A stretch of DNA of 64,000 nucleotides from Alphaproteobacteria bacterium (GCA_018969425.1 JAGWYJ010000003.1:62001-126000); one strand, 5' to 3'; shown: positions 17,675 to 26,991, numbered from the stretch's first letter. A program made the numbers and translations. The notes: generated by a model not told the origin, from the letters alone.

Positions 17675-19471
17675 ATGTCGCGAGGCCCGTCGAGACGTGA
17701 AGCCGTTCTTCTGAGTGCCGCCGCAGGACTTTCGGCGCTCACGAGTTGCAGCCGTCAGACCTCATCCGCTGCTGCGGCCTCAGATGAGGACTTCGGCGCT
17801 CTGTCGTCTGACTGGCTGCGAAGCTACACGCGTCAACGGCCCTCCGCGGCGACAGCCCTTGGCGAACACGCCTTCGACTCGGATCTGGAGGATGTAAGCG
17901 AGGCGGGTCGACAGGCTGCATCGACCGAAATCAGAGCGCTACGTGAGCGCCTTTCGATGATCGATCGCAGCACCCTTTCGCGCGACAATCAGGTCGACGC
18001 CGTTATGCTGTCGGAACATCTAGAAGGACAATTGTTCGCCTATGACGACCTTCAGGACTGGCTATGGGATCCGCTTCGCTACAGCGAGGCGGCAGGCAAC
18101 GCCCTCTACGGCCTGATGGCGCGCGATTTCGGCCCCCTTCCTGAGCGATTACTTTCAGCAGCGAGTCGAATGGAAAAGCTGCCTCTGTTCATGCAACAGG
18201 CTCAGAAGTCGCTGACCCCCGAAAGAACCCCAAGAATTCATGCCGAAACTTATCTGGCGCAAATGGCGGGCGTCGTTTCGATCATCGACAGTCTCATAAA
18301 GCCCCAGTCTTCGGTCTTAGGGCCGAGCGACAGGAGCCGACTGGAGTCTGCAGCTGCGACTGCGAAAACAGCTGTCGAGGCCCACAGCTCATGGGTCCGA
18401 TCCACGCTCATTCCTGCGTCATCTGGAGACTTTCGGATCGGATCCGGGTTGTTCGAGACAAAACTGCGGCTGGCGCTCAGCGCCACGATATCGGGAGCTG
18501 ATCTGCGCCAGCAGGCGATCAAGGACATCGATGAAGTTCGGAGCGAGATGTTCGATGTTGCTCAAACCGCATTAGCGGCGAATAATTCGAATGAGAGGTT
18601 GGGGCCGGCCCCGTCAGCGGACCGGAAAGATGCGGCCATACGAGCGGCGCTGAAGCTGGCCTATGCAGACCGCCCCGCACGCGAAGACCTGTTTTCCAAA
18701 GCTGCCGAAACCCTGGAAACGACAACCCGGTTTGTGCGGGAAAGAGATCTCATCACCCTGCCGGACGCCCCGGTTCGCGTTATCGAGATGCCGGAATTCC
18801 AGCAAGGCGTGGCGGTAGCCTACTGCGACTCTCCGGGACCGCTGGACCGGCATCTGGAGACTTTTTACGCAGTCTCCCCTATTCCGGCGTCATGGTCGGA
18901 TGATCGGACGCAGTCGTTTCTTCGCGAGTATAACTCGCGCTCGATAGATGAACTGACCATTCACGAAGCCATGCCGGGTCATTTCGTGCAGCTGTGGCAT
19001 GCCAACCGCCATCCAAGCACGCTGAGGGCGGTTCTTGGTTCCGGAACCTTTATTGAGGGCTGGGCCTGCTATGCGGAAGATATGATGTCGGAAGTGAGGG
19101 ATGCTCCTGGCGACCCTCTTCGCAGGTTGATCACCCTTAAGTGGCGACTGAGATCTATTGCAAACGCCGCTCTTGATCATGGCATTCATGTGGACAACTG
19201 GTCCGAGGCGGACGCTATGTCGTTCATGACAGGTGCGGCCTTGCAGGAAGAAAGTGAAGCGAGGGGGAAATGGACGCGCGCGCGTGTCAGCTCGACTCAA
19301 CTTTCAACCTACTATGTCGGTTGGAGAGAACACCACGCCCTTAGAGACGAAGCCAAACGTCGTTGGCAGAGTGAGTTCACCCTTAAAAACTATCACGACA
19401 CAGTTCTCTCGCATGGCTCCCCCCCATCGCGTCTCGTAAGAGCTTTGATGTTTGACGAGATGATCGCATGA
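17675..19471 (+). CDS. DUF885 lipoprotein (putative zinc peptidase) inside the sdh operon
   Basis: 598 aa. The N-terminus reads SRREAVLLSAAAGLSALTSC: twin arginines, a hydrophobic core and a Cys at residue 25, so export (possibly Tat) and lipidation are likely. The rest is the DUF885 fold, alpha-helical and related to carboxypeptidase-like metallohydrolases. The family motif HEAMPGHF near residue 430 is the probable zinc site, with a distal WACYAEDMM helix. Substrate unknown. It lies 45 bp after sdhA and 113 bp before sdhB, so the sdh transcript probably reads through it. Confidence 0.85.
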   Translation: MSRGPSRREAVLLSAAAGLSALTSCSRQTSSAAAASDEDFGALSSDWLRSYTRQRPSAATALGEHAFDSDLEDVSEAGRQAASTEIRALRERLSMIDRSTLSRDNQVDAVMLSEHLEGQLFAYDDLQDWLWDPLRYSEAAGNALYGLMARDFGPLPERLLSAASRMEKLPLFMQQAQKSLTPERTPRIHAETYLAQMAGVVSIIDSLIKPQSSVLGPSDRSRLESAAATAKTAVEAHSSWVRSTLIPASSGDFRIGSGLFETKLRLALSATISGADLRQQAIKDIDEVRSEMFDVAQTALAANNSNERLGPAPSADRKDAAIRAALKLAYADRPAREDLFSKAAETLETTTRFVRERDLITLPDAPVRVIEMPEFQQGVAVAYCDSPGPLDRHLETFYAVSPIPASWSDDRTQSFLREYNSRSIDELTIHEAMPGHFVQLWHANRHPSTLRAVLGSGTFIEGWACYAEDMMSEVRDAPGDPLRRLITLKWRLRSIANAALDHGIHVDNWSEADAMSFMTGAALQEESEARGKWTRARVSSTQLSTYYVGWREHHALRDEAKRRWQSEFTLKNYHDTVLSHGSPPSRLVRALMFDEMIA

Positions 19472-19584
19472 CCTTCATACGCGCCTTTGCGAAGCGCATC
19501 GGATACGCCGCGACGCTGAGACGCTTTCATTTTGGCGGATCGCCGCTAAGGTGATCTTCGATCCTACCGGAGACGGATTTTCCA

Positions 19585-20364
19585 ATGGTTGAGCTGACGC
19601 TTCCGCGTAATTCCGAAATCAAGAAGGGCAAGATCTGGCCCAAACCCGTCGGTGCGAAAAAATTCAAGGTCTTCAAGATTTACCGGTTTGATCCGGAGAG
19701 CGGACGAAACCCAACCTGGGACACCTACACAATCGACACCACCCAGTGCGGCCCAATGGTTTTGGACGCCCTAATCTACATCAAGAATGAGATTGATCCG
19801 ACGCTTTCCTTCAGACGATCGTGCAGGGAAGGCGTTTGCGGATCCTGTTCGATGAATATCGGCGGAAGAAACACGATTGCGTGCACAAAAGGGCACGACG
19901 AGTTTCAGGGGGCGATAACGATCTCACCTCTGCCGCACATGCCTGTCGTCAAGGATCTGGTGGCGGATCTAACCAATTTTTACGCCCAGCACCGCTATGT
20001 TCAGCCCTATCTCAAGACCACCACTCCCGAACCTCAGAAGGAATGGAAACAGTCCGAAGGAGATCGAAAGAAACTCGACGGCCTCTACGAATGCATCATG
20101 TGCGCATCCTGCTCGACAGCATGCCCAAGCTATTGGTGGAATGGCGACAAGTTTCTTGGCCCCGCAGCGCTGCTTCAAGCCTATCGCTGGATTATCGACA
20201 GCAGGGATGAAGCGACCGGAGAACGGCTTGACGACCTGGAAGACCCGTTCAAGCTTTACCGGTGCCATACGATTATGAACTGCGCTCAGGTTTGCCCCAA
20301 GGGTCTGAACCCGGCCAAGGCGATCGCAGAGATTAAGAAGCTGATGGTTGAGCGGGTCACCTGA
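19585..20364 (+). CDS. sdhB: Succinate dehydrogenase iron-sulfur subunit
   Basis: 259 aa. The N-terminal ferredoxin domain has [21 protein letters not shown] for the 2Fe-2S cluster. The C-terminal domain has [17 protein letters not shown] and [17 protein letters not shown] for the 4Fe-4S and 3Fe-4S clusters. It moves electrons from SdhA flavin to ubiquinone. All cluster ligands are intact. ATG 19585; it is separated from sdhA by the DUF885 lipoprotein gene. It converges on rplS. Confidence 0.97.
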   Translation: MVELTLPRNSEIKKGKIWPKPVGAKKFKVFKIYRFDPESGRNPTWDTYTIDTTQCGPMVLDALIYIKNEIDPTLSFRRSCREGVCGSCSMNIGGRNTIACTKGHDEFQGAITISPLPHMPVVKDLVADLTNFYAQHRYVQPYLKTTTPEPQKEWKQSEGDRKKLDGLYECIMCASCSTACPSYWWNGDKFLGPAALLQAYRWIIDSRDEATGERLDDLEDPFKLYRCHTIMNCAQVCPKGLNPAKAIAEIKKLMVERVT

Positions 20365-20487
20365 GGCTGACCGTCAGATCGGCGAAAAATCCGGACGAGC
20401 TTGTGAGCAAACGGTTAAACGTACAGAACGTCTGCGCGCGAGGCCGGTTGACTGTCTGACCCGTTGCTGGGAACCACCCTCGGCCTC

Positions 20488-20511
20488 CCAGAACAAACAG
20501 AATTGTTCTGG
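20488..20511. terminator. Perfect hairpin between convergent sdhB and rplS
   Basis: CCAGAACAA (20488-20496) and TTGTTCTGG (20503-20511) pair perfectly over 9 bp with a 6-nt loop. A second smaller repeat, CGTGA/TCACG, follows within 16 bp. The position between two converging operons suggests a bidirectional transcription end or RNA-stabilising structure. Neither side has a long T-tract, so it may act with Rho or as a processing barrier. Confidence 0.4.
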
Positions 20512-20572
20512 CGTGAATATTCTCACGCGCCCGACAACATTCAAAGTTTCGGAGATATCAGGCTGAGAACTG

Positions 20573-20965
20573 TTACTCAGCCGAATCGTCGTCGCGCCGA
20601 CCCGTAGTCCGCTCAGCAATACGAGCCCTCTTACCCGTCAGACCGCGCAGATAGTAGAGCTTCGCCCGACGAACCTTGCCTTTTCTCTTAACCTCGATCG
20701 AGTCAAGCATCGGGGAGTTCAGCGGGAACACGCGCTCCACGCCCTCTCCGAAGGAAAGCTTCCGAACCGTGAAGCTCTCGTTCAGGCCGCCTCCCGACCG
20801 GGCGATGCAGACGCCTTCAAAGGCCTGAATTCGTTCACGATCCCCCTCGGAGATCTTAACGTTCACTCGGAGAGTATCCCCCGCGGCGAACGCAGGAATG
20901 GACTTTCCCGCCATTACGCGAGCGATTTCCTCACGGTCCAAAGTTTCGATGATATTAGCGGCCAT
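20573..20965 (-). CDS. rplS: 50S ribosomal protein L19
   Basis: 130 aa. The core [40 protein letters not shown] and [18 protein letters not shown] are L19 signatures. L19 sits at the 30S-50S interface. It follows trmD by 3 bp on the minus strand, the common trmD-rplS pairing. The C-terminus carries a short acidic tail (DDDSAE). ATG at 20965. Confidence 0.96.
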   Translation of the reverse strand: MAANIIETLDREEIARVMAGKSIPAFAAGDTLRVNVKISEGDRERIQAFEGVCIARSGGGLNESFTVRKLSFGEGVERVFPLNSPMLDSIEVKRKGKVRRAKLYYLRGLTGKRARIAERTTGRRDDDSAE

Positions 20966-20968
20966 CGG

Positions 20969-21700
20969 TTACATCTTTCCGTCGCGCGAACGACCTTGCG
21001 CACCTGTCGGGCTTGAAACCCGGGAAGCGGCGTATAAATCCGGTCTTCTGGCTTTCGTCAACTGCTCAGCCTGATTTCGACGCCACTCATCGATCTTTTT
21101 ATGGTCCCCAGACACCAGAACGGCTGGGATTTCCCGTCCCTCCCAGACCTGGGGACGCGTATAGTGAGGGTGCTCTAGAAGACCCGTTTCAAAACTTTCT
21201 GCGACCAGAGACTCGGAGTTTCCCGCCACTCCCGGCAATAGGCGAACGCAGGCCTCGACGAGGGCAAGAGCGGCGACCTCCCCTCCGGCGAGAACGAAAT
21301 CTCCGATGGACACCTCCTCAAGCCCGCGGGCTTCAATCACGCGCTCGTCCAGACCCTCGAACCGACCGCAAAGAAGAATCGCGCCAGGTCCGGCGGCCAA
21401 CTGACGAACCCGCACCTGAGTGAGGGGCGCCCCCCGGGGAGAAAGATAAATGACAGGCCTCCCCTCGCGAGAAACGCTGTCGATCGCGGCGGCGGCCACA
21501 TCGGCCCGCATCACCATGCCAGCGCCGCCCCCAGATGGGGTGTCATCCACTGTTAGTCGCCGCCCCACCCCGAAGGAACGAATATCGACTGTCTCAAGGG
21601 CGAAGGCGCCCCTCTCAAGCGCCGACCCGACAATAGATAATCCGAGGGTTCCCGGAAACGCCTCAGGGAACAGCGTGAGACACGTCACTCGAAAGGTCAT
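20969..21700 (-). CDS. trmD: tRNA (guanine-N1-)-methyltransferase
   Basis: 243 aa, normal length. TrmD methylates G37 next to the anticodon of tRNAs reading CNN and some other codons, using SAM in a deep trefoil knot. Evidence: TLFPEAFPG near the start, [27 protein letters not shown] and the knot region [15 protein letters not shown], then [14 protein letters not shown]. All are typical. ATG 21700 has GGAG just upstream. The usual upstream partners rpsP and rimM are absent here; a small secreted-protein gene lies divergently instead. Confidence 0.96.
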   Translation of the reverse strand: MTFRVTCLTLFPEAFPGTLGLSIVGSALERGAFALETVDIRSFGVGRRLTVDDTPSGGGAGMVMRADVAAAAIDSVSREGRPVIYLSPRGAPLTQVRVRQLAAGPGAILLCGRFEGLDERVIEARGLEEVSIGDFVLAGGEVAALALVEACVRLLPGVAGNSESLVAESFETGLLEHPHYTRPQVWEGREIPAVLVSGDHKKIDEWRRNQAEQLTKARRPDLYAASRVSSPTGAQGRSRDGKM

Positions 21701-21858
21701 GCCCCTTCTCCCCGGTTTCCGGCGGCGCCAGTCATCGGCTCGCGTCTGACCGTCTGTTCAGACAGCCCCCAACCCAGCCACAGGAAGAGAGCCCGCAAAC
21801 CCTGTAACTTACTTGATCAAAATGCTAAGAATGGAAACCCACTGACAAAGAGGATCAC

Positions 21859-22203
21859 ATGAAAACGTTCATCCTGCCCATTCTGATGCTTTCGCTGGCG
21901 TCTCCCGTCATCGCTCAGGAGGCGGCTCCTGCCTCGTCGACCATCCAGGAAGTGACATCCAAGGGCATCACGATGGAGGTCCAGGGCCAGTCCTTCAACA
22001 TAGATTATACGCCAGACGGCAAATTCACCGGCGGAGACGGCATGTTCAGCGGCACTTGGAAAGCCGATGGAGACAAGCTCTGCCTGTCGCTTCCGGACAT
22101 GGGCGTCGAAAATCAGTGCACCGTCTACCCGGAGGGCAAAAAATCCGGAGACAGCTTCGAAATATCGGGTGAGATGGGTTCGATGACCGTTCGCATTCGG
22201 TAA
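21859..22203 (+). CDS. Small secreted protein of unknown function
   Basis: 114 aa with a clear Sec signal peptide (MKTFILPILMLSLASPVIAQ, cleavage likely after AQ). The mature part of about 94 aa looks like a small beta-barrel: alternating hydrophobic strands with FSGTWKADGDKLCLSLP, and two cysteines that could form a disulfide. AAAGAGG-like SD before the ATG at 21859. I do not recognise the family. Two strong hairpins follow within 90 bp of its stop. Confidence 0.65.
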   Translation: MKTFILPILMLSLASPVIAQEAAPASSTIQEVTSKGITMEVQGQSFNIDYTPDGKFTGGDGMFSGTWKADGDKLCLSLPDMGVENQCTVYPEGKKSGDSFEISGEMGSMTVRIR

Positions 22204-22228
22204 GTACGGTTCTGGAAGGCGTCCAGGT

Positions 22229-22293
22229 CGGGGTCCCTTTGGACCCCGCTCGGCGAGCCTCCCAACCGGCCTGAACATCGGACCGGTTGGGAG
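22229..22293 (+). terminator. Two tandem strong hairpins after the small secreted protein gene
   Basis: First hairpin: CGGGGTCC (22229-22236), loop CTTT, GGACCCCG (22241-22248). Second: CTCCCAACCGG (22259-22269), 13-nt loop, CCGGTTGGGAG (22283-22293). Both stems are perfect. There is no following T-tract, so they may be a Rho-assisted end, an mRNA stabiliser for the upstream gene, or part of the leader of the next gene, whose SD starts about 50 bp later. Confidence 0.45.
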
Positions 22294-22358
22294 AGAGCCG
22301 AGGCCCAACTCCAGACTTAAAGAAAACTGAGCGGCAGCCCTGTTGGAGAGAGCCTCCC

Positions 22359-23393
22359 GTGAACGTGCGCCTCCGGGCGATCGCCCTGGCCCTTTTAGCA
22401 GCCTTGCCAGGCGGATGTGCGAGCCTGGCGCCGGAAGATCGCTTCAGGGCTTATCCGGCCCAAGGGGAGATGGTCGAAATCGAGAATGGACGAAGGCTCC
22501 AGCTGGACTGCCGAGGCGCCGGAACCCCCGTGATCATCCTTCAGGCAGGCGGAGACGTCACAGGGTCGCTGGCCTGGGCTCCGGTCCACGATCAGCTGGC
22601 CGCAATGACGCGGACGTGCGCCTACAGCCGCGCAGGGATCCTCTGGAGTGATCCGAGGACGGACCCGTTCCATCCGAAGGAGGTCGCAACAGACCTGCAC
22701 GCAGCGCTGACACGAACGGGAGTGCAAGGCCCTTACATCCTCGTCGGCCACTCCCGAGGAGGGCTTTACTCACTTATCTTCGCGGGGCTTTTTCCAGACG
22801 ACGTTGCAGGACTTGTCCTGGCCGACTCCTCCCATCCGGACCAGGACAGGGAACTCCGAAGCGCCGGAGTTGCACGTAAACCCCCTGTGATCGCCAATCC
22901 CTTTTTGACCCAGCTCCTTCGCTGGAGCGGCCTCCTGCAACTGTCACCTGCACAGGCTGACCCCGCCATCCTCGGACCGGTGCAGGCCTTTTACGCCAAA
23001 TCCGCTGTAGCAAATGCCAGGGAGGCGGCGGGGCGAGCGCAAACTCTCGCTTTGGCGGGAGAGTATCGCGATCTCAGGAACTGGCCGCTGATTGTGCTGG
23101 CGAGAGAGCCGCCTGAACAAACGCTGGCGAGAACGACGCTTGACGCCCGAAACGCGTATCTGCTCTCAGAAGACGGCCCCAGCCCGGAGGGAGATTCGCT
23201 CTCGGCGGAAGAAACAGTCTGGCGACGGCTTCAGAGCGATCTGGCGACCTGGTCAAGCAAAGGTCGTCTGGAGGTCGTCCCAAACTCGACCCACGCTTTC
23301 TTCTTCCTGAAGCCCCAGATCGTCGTGAAAGCCGTCAGTGAGATTCTGGCCGCAGCGCGAGTGATGCGCGCCCCCGCGCCCGATATTGACTAA
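22359..23393 (+). CDS. Alpha/beta hydrolase lipoprotein
   Basis: 344 aa from GTG 22359, chosen because GGAGAG lies about 10 bp upstream and the product then starts with a signal peptide ending in the lipobox ALPGGC (Cys near 20). Upstream in-frame codons encode no hydrophobic start. The fold is shown by VIILQAGGDV (oxyanion strand), the nucleophile elbow VGHSRGGLYS with Ser, LVLADSSHPDQ, and the catalytic His in NSTHAFFF near the C-terminus. Substrate unknown; the location is envelope, outer surface of the inner membrane or outer membrane. Confidence 0.8.
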   Translation: MNVRLRAIALALLAALPGGCASLAPEDRFRAYPAQGEMVEIENGRRLQLDCRGAGTPVIILQAGGDVTGSLAWAPVHDQLAAMTRTCAYSRAGILWSDPRTDPFHPKEVATDLHAALTRTGVQGPYILVGHSRGGLYSLIFAGLFPDDVAGLVLADSSHPDQDRELRSAGVARKPPVIANPFLTQLLRWSGLLQLSPAQADPAILGPVQAFYAKSAVANAREAAGRAQTLALAGEYRDLRNWPLIVLAREPPEQTLARTTLDARNAYLLSEDGPSPEGDSLSAEETVWRRLQSDLATWSSKGRLEVVPNSTHAFFFLKPQIVVKAVSEILAAARVMRAPAPDID

Positions 23394-23409
23394 GCGCCGC
23401 ACGACCAGA

Positions 23410-24669
23410 TCACGCCGGAGGCGGAACAGAGGATTGTTGAGCTCTCTTATCGACGATCGCCGCTGCAGCCATATCTCCGGTAACATTGCCGACAGTACGA
23501 AAGATATCGGGGATCACCTCAACGGCGAGCAGAATCCCCAAAAGCTCAAGCGGAACCCCCATTGCGATAGAAATCGGTGCAACGCTGGCGATGAAGGATA
23601 TCTGTCCGGGAAGCCCGACAGAACCCACGCTCACAGCTACAGCGACAAGTGAGCCTGCAAAGACCTGCTGGGGGGTGAACTCGAGTCCGAAAACTGCCGC
23701 CATGAAGTAGACGACAACCAGGTTGGTGACCGGGCTCGTCATCCGGAACACCGCGACCGCCAGCGGGAGCGTCAGGTTCACGACGCGCGGGGACAATCCC
23801 ATGGCGTCTCTCGATCGAGCCACCATCAGCGGCAACGAGGCAAGAGAGGACTGGGTTGAAAAAGCCACCGCAAGAACCGGGGCAGCCCCGCTCAGGAAGG
23901 TTTTTACTGATATTCGTCCCCAAACAATGGCGAAGACACAGGCAAGGACCGCCACGCCGGCCGTCACGAGACAGGCGATGGCCAGATACTGCACAAGCAA
24001 CCCTGCAGCCTCCAGCCCCGAGCGCAGGCCCACCCCAAGGGATAATGCGAAAACCCCAACAGGGGCCGCTATCAAGACCCATTGGACAATCACTATCATG
24101 GTGTCCGAAAGGGCGCGAAAGAAGGCTACCATCGGATCTCGCTGCAGCGCCGGAAGTCGAGTGGCGGCGAAACCGAAGAAGATGGCGAACACAACAAGAG
24201 GCAAAATCGCTCCCTCTGCGGCAGCCGCAACAGGATTGGAGGGCGCGAGCCCGGCGATCCACTCGCCCAGATGCGGCGGCTCGGCAGCCTCTACGGCGCG
24301 GCCCCCTGCGCCCGAGATAAACACCTTTGCTGCATCGGGATCGACAGGCCAGAGCGAAAACACTGCCGGAAGCACACTGATGGCGTAGACCGTTGCCGAA
24401 ATTAGCAAAACAGAAAAAACGAGGAGCGACCGAACCGCCAGTCGACCTGTGGACGCCGCATCGGCGACGGAGGCGATACCCGTGACCAGAAGCGAAAAAA
24501 CGAGCGGGATGACTGTCATCCGCAACGCATTCAACCAGAGAGTTCCCACCGATTCGAGAGACGCGAAGATTTCGCTATAAGCACCTCGCGCCCATGGCGC
24601 TGCAAGCGCCCCGAAAACAAGGCCCGCGACAAGTGCGAGGATGACCCAGAAGCTCAGGGACTTGAACAT
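23410..24669 (-). CDS. Dicarboxylate/amino acid:cation symporter (DAACS family)
   Basis: 419 aa with eight or more membrane segments and two re-entrant loops. Family motifs: LWLNALRMTVIPLVFSLL, a serine-rich AFSTQSSLASLPLMV (hairpin loop 1), the transport-site segment RMTSPVTNLVVVYFMA (in place of the usual NMDG motif), and VGLPGQISFIASVAPI (hairpin 2). It resembles GltP/DctA-type transporters that import glutamate, aspartate or C4-dicarboxylates with H+ or Na+. The NMDGT core of classic members is changed to TSPVTN here, so specificity is uncertain. It converges with the lipoprotein hydrolase gene. Confidence 0.85.
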   Translation of the reverse strand: MFKSLSFWVILALVAGLVFGALAAPWARGAYSEIFASLESVGTLWLNALRMTVIPLVFSLLVTGIASVADAASTGRLAVRSLLVFSVLLISATVYAISVLPAVFSLWPVDPDAAKVFISGAGGRAVEAAEPPHLGEWIAGLAPSNPVAAAAEGAILPLVVFAIFFGFAATRLPALQRDPMVAFFRALSDTMIVIVQWVLIAAPVGVFALSLGVGLRSGLEAAGLLVQYLAIACLVTAGVAVLACVFAIVWGRISVKTFLSGAAPVLAVAFSTQSSLASLPLMVARSRDAMGLSPRVVNLTLPLAVAVFRMTSPVTNLVVVYFMAAVFGLEFTPQQVFAGSLVAVAVSVGSVGLPGQISFIASVAPISIAMGVPLELLGILLAVEVIPDIFRTVGNVTGDMAAAAIVDKRAQQSSVPPPA

Positions 24670-24719
24670 AAGGCATCTCTCTTCAGGCGCGATCGCTGAA
24701 CTAAACGGATCAACATAGG

Positions 24720-26630
24720 TTACGGAATGACAGGTAGGGAAATATAGGACGCACGTCCGCGGGAATGGTGAACGGAGTTAGTCGCAATCAGTCCTTCAGC
24801 CTCGAACTCATTTCGTCCGCCTGTGTTGAGATTACGAGCGAACTTCGGAAAATTCGATGAAGAGATCTCAACCCGAATTCGATGTCCGGCCTCAAAGACA
24901 TTGGCGGTGGTCATCGGCGAAAACTGAAGCTTGTAGCTTTCGCCCGGTTTCATGAAAACCTCTCGATCGAGACCCTCCCGGAAGCGGGCGCGCAGAATTG
25001 TATCGTCAAGAATGACCGCCTCTCCGTCAGGTCCCACATCAACCAGTTTGACCGTGAAATCAGTATCCCTGACGCTTGAGGACACATGGAGCACGGCGTC
25101 GACGAAGCCAGCGATCGTAATCGGCTCTTCGAGCGGATCGGAGGTATAGACGAGTACATCGTTCCTCGCCTCAACAGCCCGCTGATCGAATGCGCCTGCC
25201 GACACGAGCCCCCCATTGCAACAATCTCCGCCCCCAACAGTAGGAACAGGGTTCATCGGATCATAAACAAACTGGTCAGAGGCCTGGCCCCCGCTTGGCG
25301 GATCAAAGGTCAAACGTCCGTCTCCAAAAAGAGAATTGGCCGCTCCCCGCGAGCTGAGATAAAGCCGCCGCTCCTTTACGCCGCGAGGAGGCCACTGATC
25401 GGAGCTTTTCCAGAGGTTGTCGCCCATGGAAAAATAACGAACCGGCGAGGTCTCGGCCGGAAACGCCTCGCTTTGTCCTTTCAGGAAACGATCGAAGAAC
25501 GACCATATCTGGCCCGTAGTGTCGAAACTCGCGTCTCCCAGTGATCGATCCCCTGATTGGAAATCGGGCCCGAGATTGAAAAACTGGCAATGATTGTTCG
25601 GGCCGATGACGGCGTACTGGTTGGCACGGACCTCGGCATCCACGCCCGACGCCCGGGCATGATTGAACAGGGCCATATTGGGACCGATGGATACGTCATA
25701 CCAAGAGTTGAACCAGAGAGCGGGAACGCCCCACCCTTCGCTGTCATGATAAAGGCCGCCCTCGAACCAGGCCGGATCATTGGGGAGACGGGCGATCAGC
25801 GTCTCATTGACGCCAGACGGTTCACCGAGCGACGTCAAAAGGTCTGCGTATGGCAAGTGCCTGACCTGCTTCGGCCAGGACACATCGGGCTTACGGGCGT
25901 TGAGGTCGTTATAGGTCGAAAGGCGCTGACGGGTTTCCGGATCAAGATCGCGGGGAATCTCCGCTCGCAGCGGGTTGTCGACGCCGTAAAGCCAGATGCT
26001 GAACAGAACTCGCGGAACGCCGCCTCGATACCAGTTTCCCTGTTCCTGAAAGGGCCCGACGCGACCTATGCCGGCGCCTGACGCCATCGGAACCATCGCA
26101 GCGTGAGCCGGATGGTTGGCGGCGGCAAGCTGAAGCTGCCATTCGGCCGTAGAGGAGCACCCAAGCGTTCCGACCTTGCCGTTTGACCAGGACTGAGACG
26201 CAATCCAGGTCAGAGCGTCATAGCCGTCCGTTCGTGGGCGTCCCAGGATTTCAAATTCGCCCTCGGAAAAGTATCGGCCGCGCTCGTTTTGCAGGACGAC
26301 GGCGTAACCGCGCTCTACCCCTTCCAGCACCTGCCTCAGGGAGGACCCTGTGAGCGTGTTCATGTTATACGGCGTTCGTATGAAGACCGTGGGGGCCGGA
26401 TCAGTCGACAGTTTTGGCCGGTAGATGTCGGTCGAAAGACCGACACCATCACGCATCTTCACTAGGACCTTGGTTTCAAACGTGGCGAGTCTCTTTAGCT
26501 CGCCTTCCATCGCAGCTGAGCTGTACTTCGAGTAATCCGTCTGAGCTTGCGCCGGCGGCAGGGACGCTCCAAGCGATAATGCCAGGAATCCTCCAAGGAC
26601 AAACCTGAACAGACCTGCAGAACAAATCAT
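24720..26630 (-). CDS. CocE/NonD family hydrolase (X-Pro dipeptidyl-peptidase S15 type), exported
   Basis: 636 aa from ATG 26630, which has GGAG upstream and gives a clean signal peptide ending APPAQA-like before QTDYSKYSS. The catalytic domain contains VKMRDGVGLSTDIYRP, VFIRTPYN and the nucleophile elbow GTLGCSSTAEWQLQLAA. The C-terminal jelly-roll domain (X-Pro dipeptidyl-peptidase C-terminal) has HVSSSVRDTDFTVKLVDV and HRIRVEISSSNFPKFARNLNTG. Members hydrolyse esters or glutaryl-acylases and aminoacyl bonds. The substrate here is not known. It lies upstream of the symporter gene on the same strand. Confidence 0.87.
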   Translation of the reverse strand: MICSAGLFRFVLGGFLALSLGASLPPAQAQTDYSKYSSAAMEGELKRLATFETKVLVKMRDGVGLSTDIYRPKLSTDPAPTVFIRTPYNMNTLTGSSLRQVLEGVERGYAVVLQNERGRYFSEGEFEILGRPRTDGYDALTWIASQSWSNGKVGTLGCSSTAEWQLQLAAANHPAHAAMVPMASGAGIGRVGPFQEQGNWYRGGVPRVLFSIWLYGVDNPLRAEIPRDLDPETRQRLSTYNDLNARKPDVSWPKQVRHLPYADLLTSLGEPSGVNETLIARLPNDPAWFEGGLYHDSEGWGVPALWFNSWYDVSIGPNMALFNHARASGVDAEVRANQYAVIGPNNHCQFFNLGPDFQSGDRSLGDASFDTTGQIWSFFDRFLKGQSEAFPAETSPVRYFSMGDNLWKSSDQWPPRGVKERRLYLSSRGAANSLFGDGRLTFDPPSGGQASDQFVYDPMNPVPTVGGGDCCNGGLVSAGAFDQRAVEARNDVLVYTSDPLEEPITIAGFVDAVLHVSSSVRDTDFTVKLVDVGPDGEAVILDDTILRARFREGLDREVFMKPGESYKLQFSPMTTANVFEAGHRIRVEISSSNFPKFARNLNTGGRNEFEAEGLIATNSVHHSRGRASYISLPVIP

Positions 26631-26718
26631 AGGATGGCTCCCATCTGAACTTCGTTCGGACTGTCCCAGAAACACGCCGATTCATCGGAAAGGCGACAGT
26701 CGTGACGGCCTGCGTGTG

Positions 26719-26991
26719 TCATAGGCGACCGCTGCGCCTGCCCTCGACATAAGCTCGCAACACAGCATTGAGGCCCGAGTGAGGATCGTCGCGTCCGCTC
26801 CCGAACCAATCGACGACCTCAGGATCCAGTCTCACCCTCACTAACCTCCGGGCGCGGGAGGGATAAACGGCCCGAGCCGCCCGCCAAAAGACGGCGCCAA
26901 GGCTCTGACGTCGCGGCGCGTCCGGTTGCGTAAGGTCCTCCATACGCTCGAGTCGCCGCCGGGACGGCTGCACGATAATGCTCTTCGTCAT
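26719..26991 (-). CDS. brnA: BrnA-family antitoxin
   Basis: 90 aa. ATG 26991 has GGAGGG and then 9 nt, a good SD. The C-terminal half, VRVRLDPEVVDWFGSG followed by GLNAVLRAYVEG, is the ribbon-helix-helix DNA-binding signature of BrnA, which neutralises BrnT and represses its own operon. The N-terminal 40 residues are basic and less conserved. The order brnT-brnA is normal, but the brnT frame runs 173 bp into this gene in another frame, far more than the usual few bases. Confidence 0.75.
   Translation of the reverse strand: MTKSIIVQPSRRRLERMEDLTQPDAPRRQSLGAVFWRAARAVYPSRARRLVRVRLDPEVVDWFGSGRDDPHSGLNAVLRAYVEGRRSGRL

Noticed and set aside
23546-24262. Overlapping frames inside the DAACS symporter gene on both strands
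   Set aside because: The symporter frame has ordered transmembrane helices and family motifs; the others have none.
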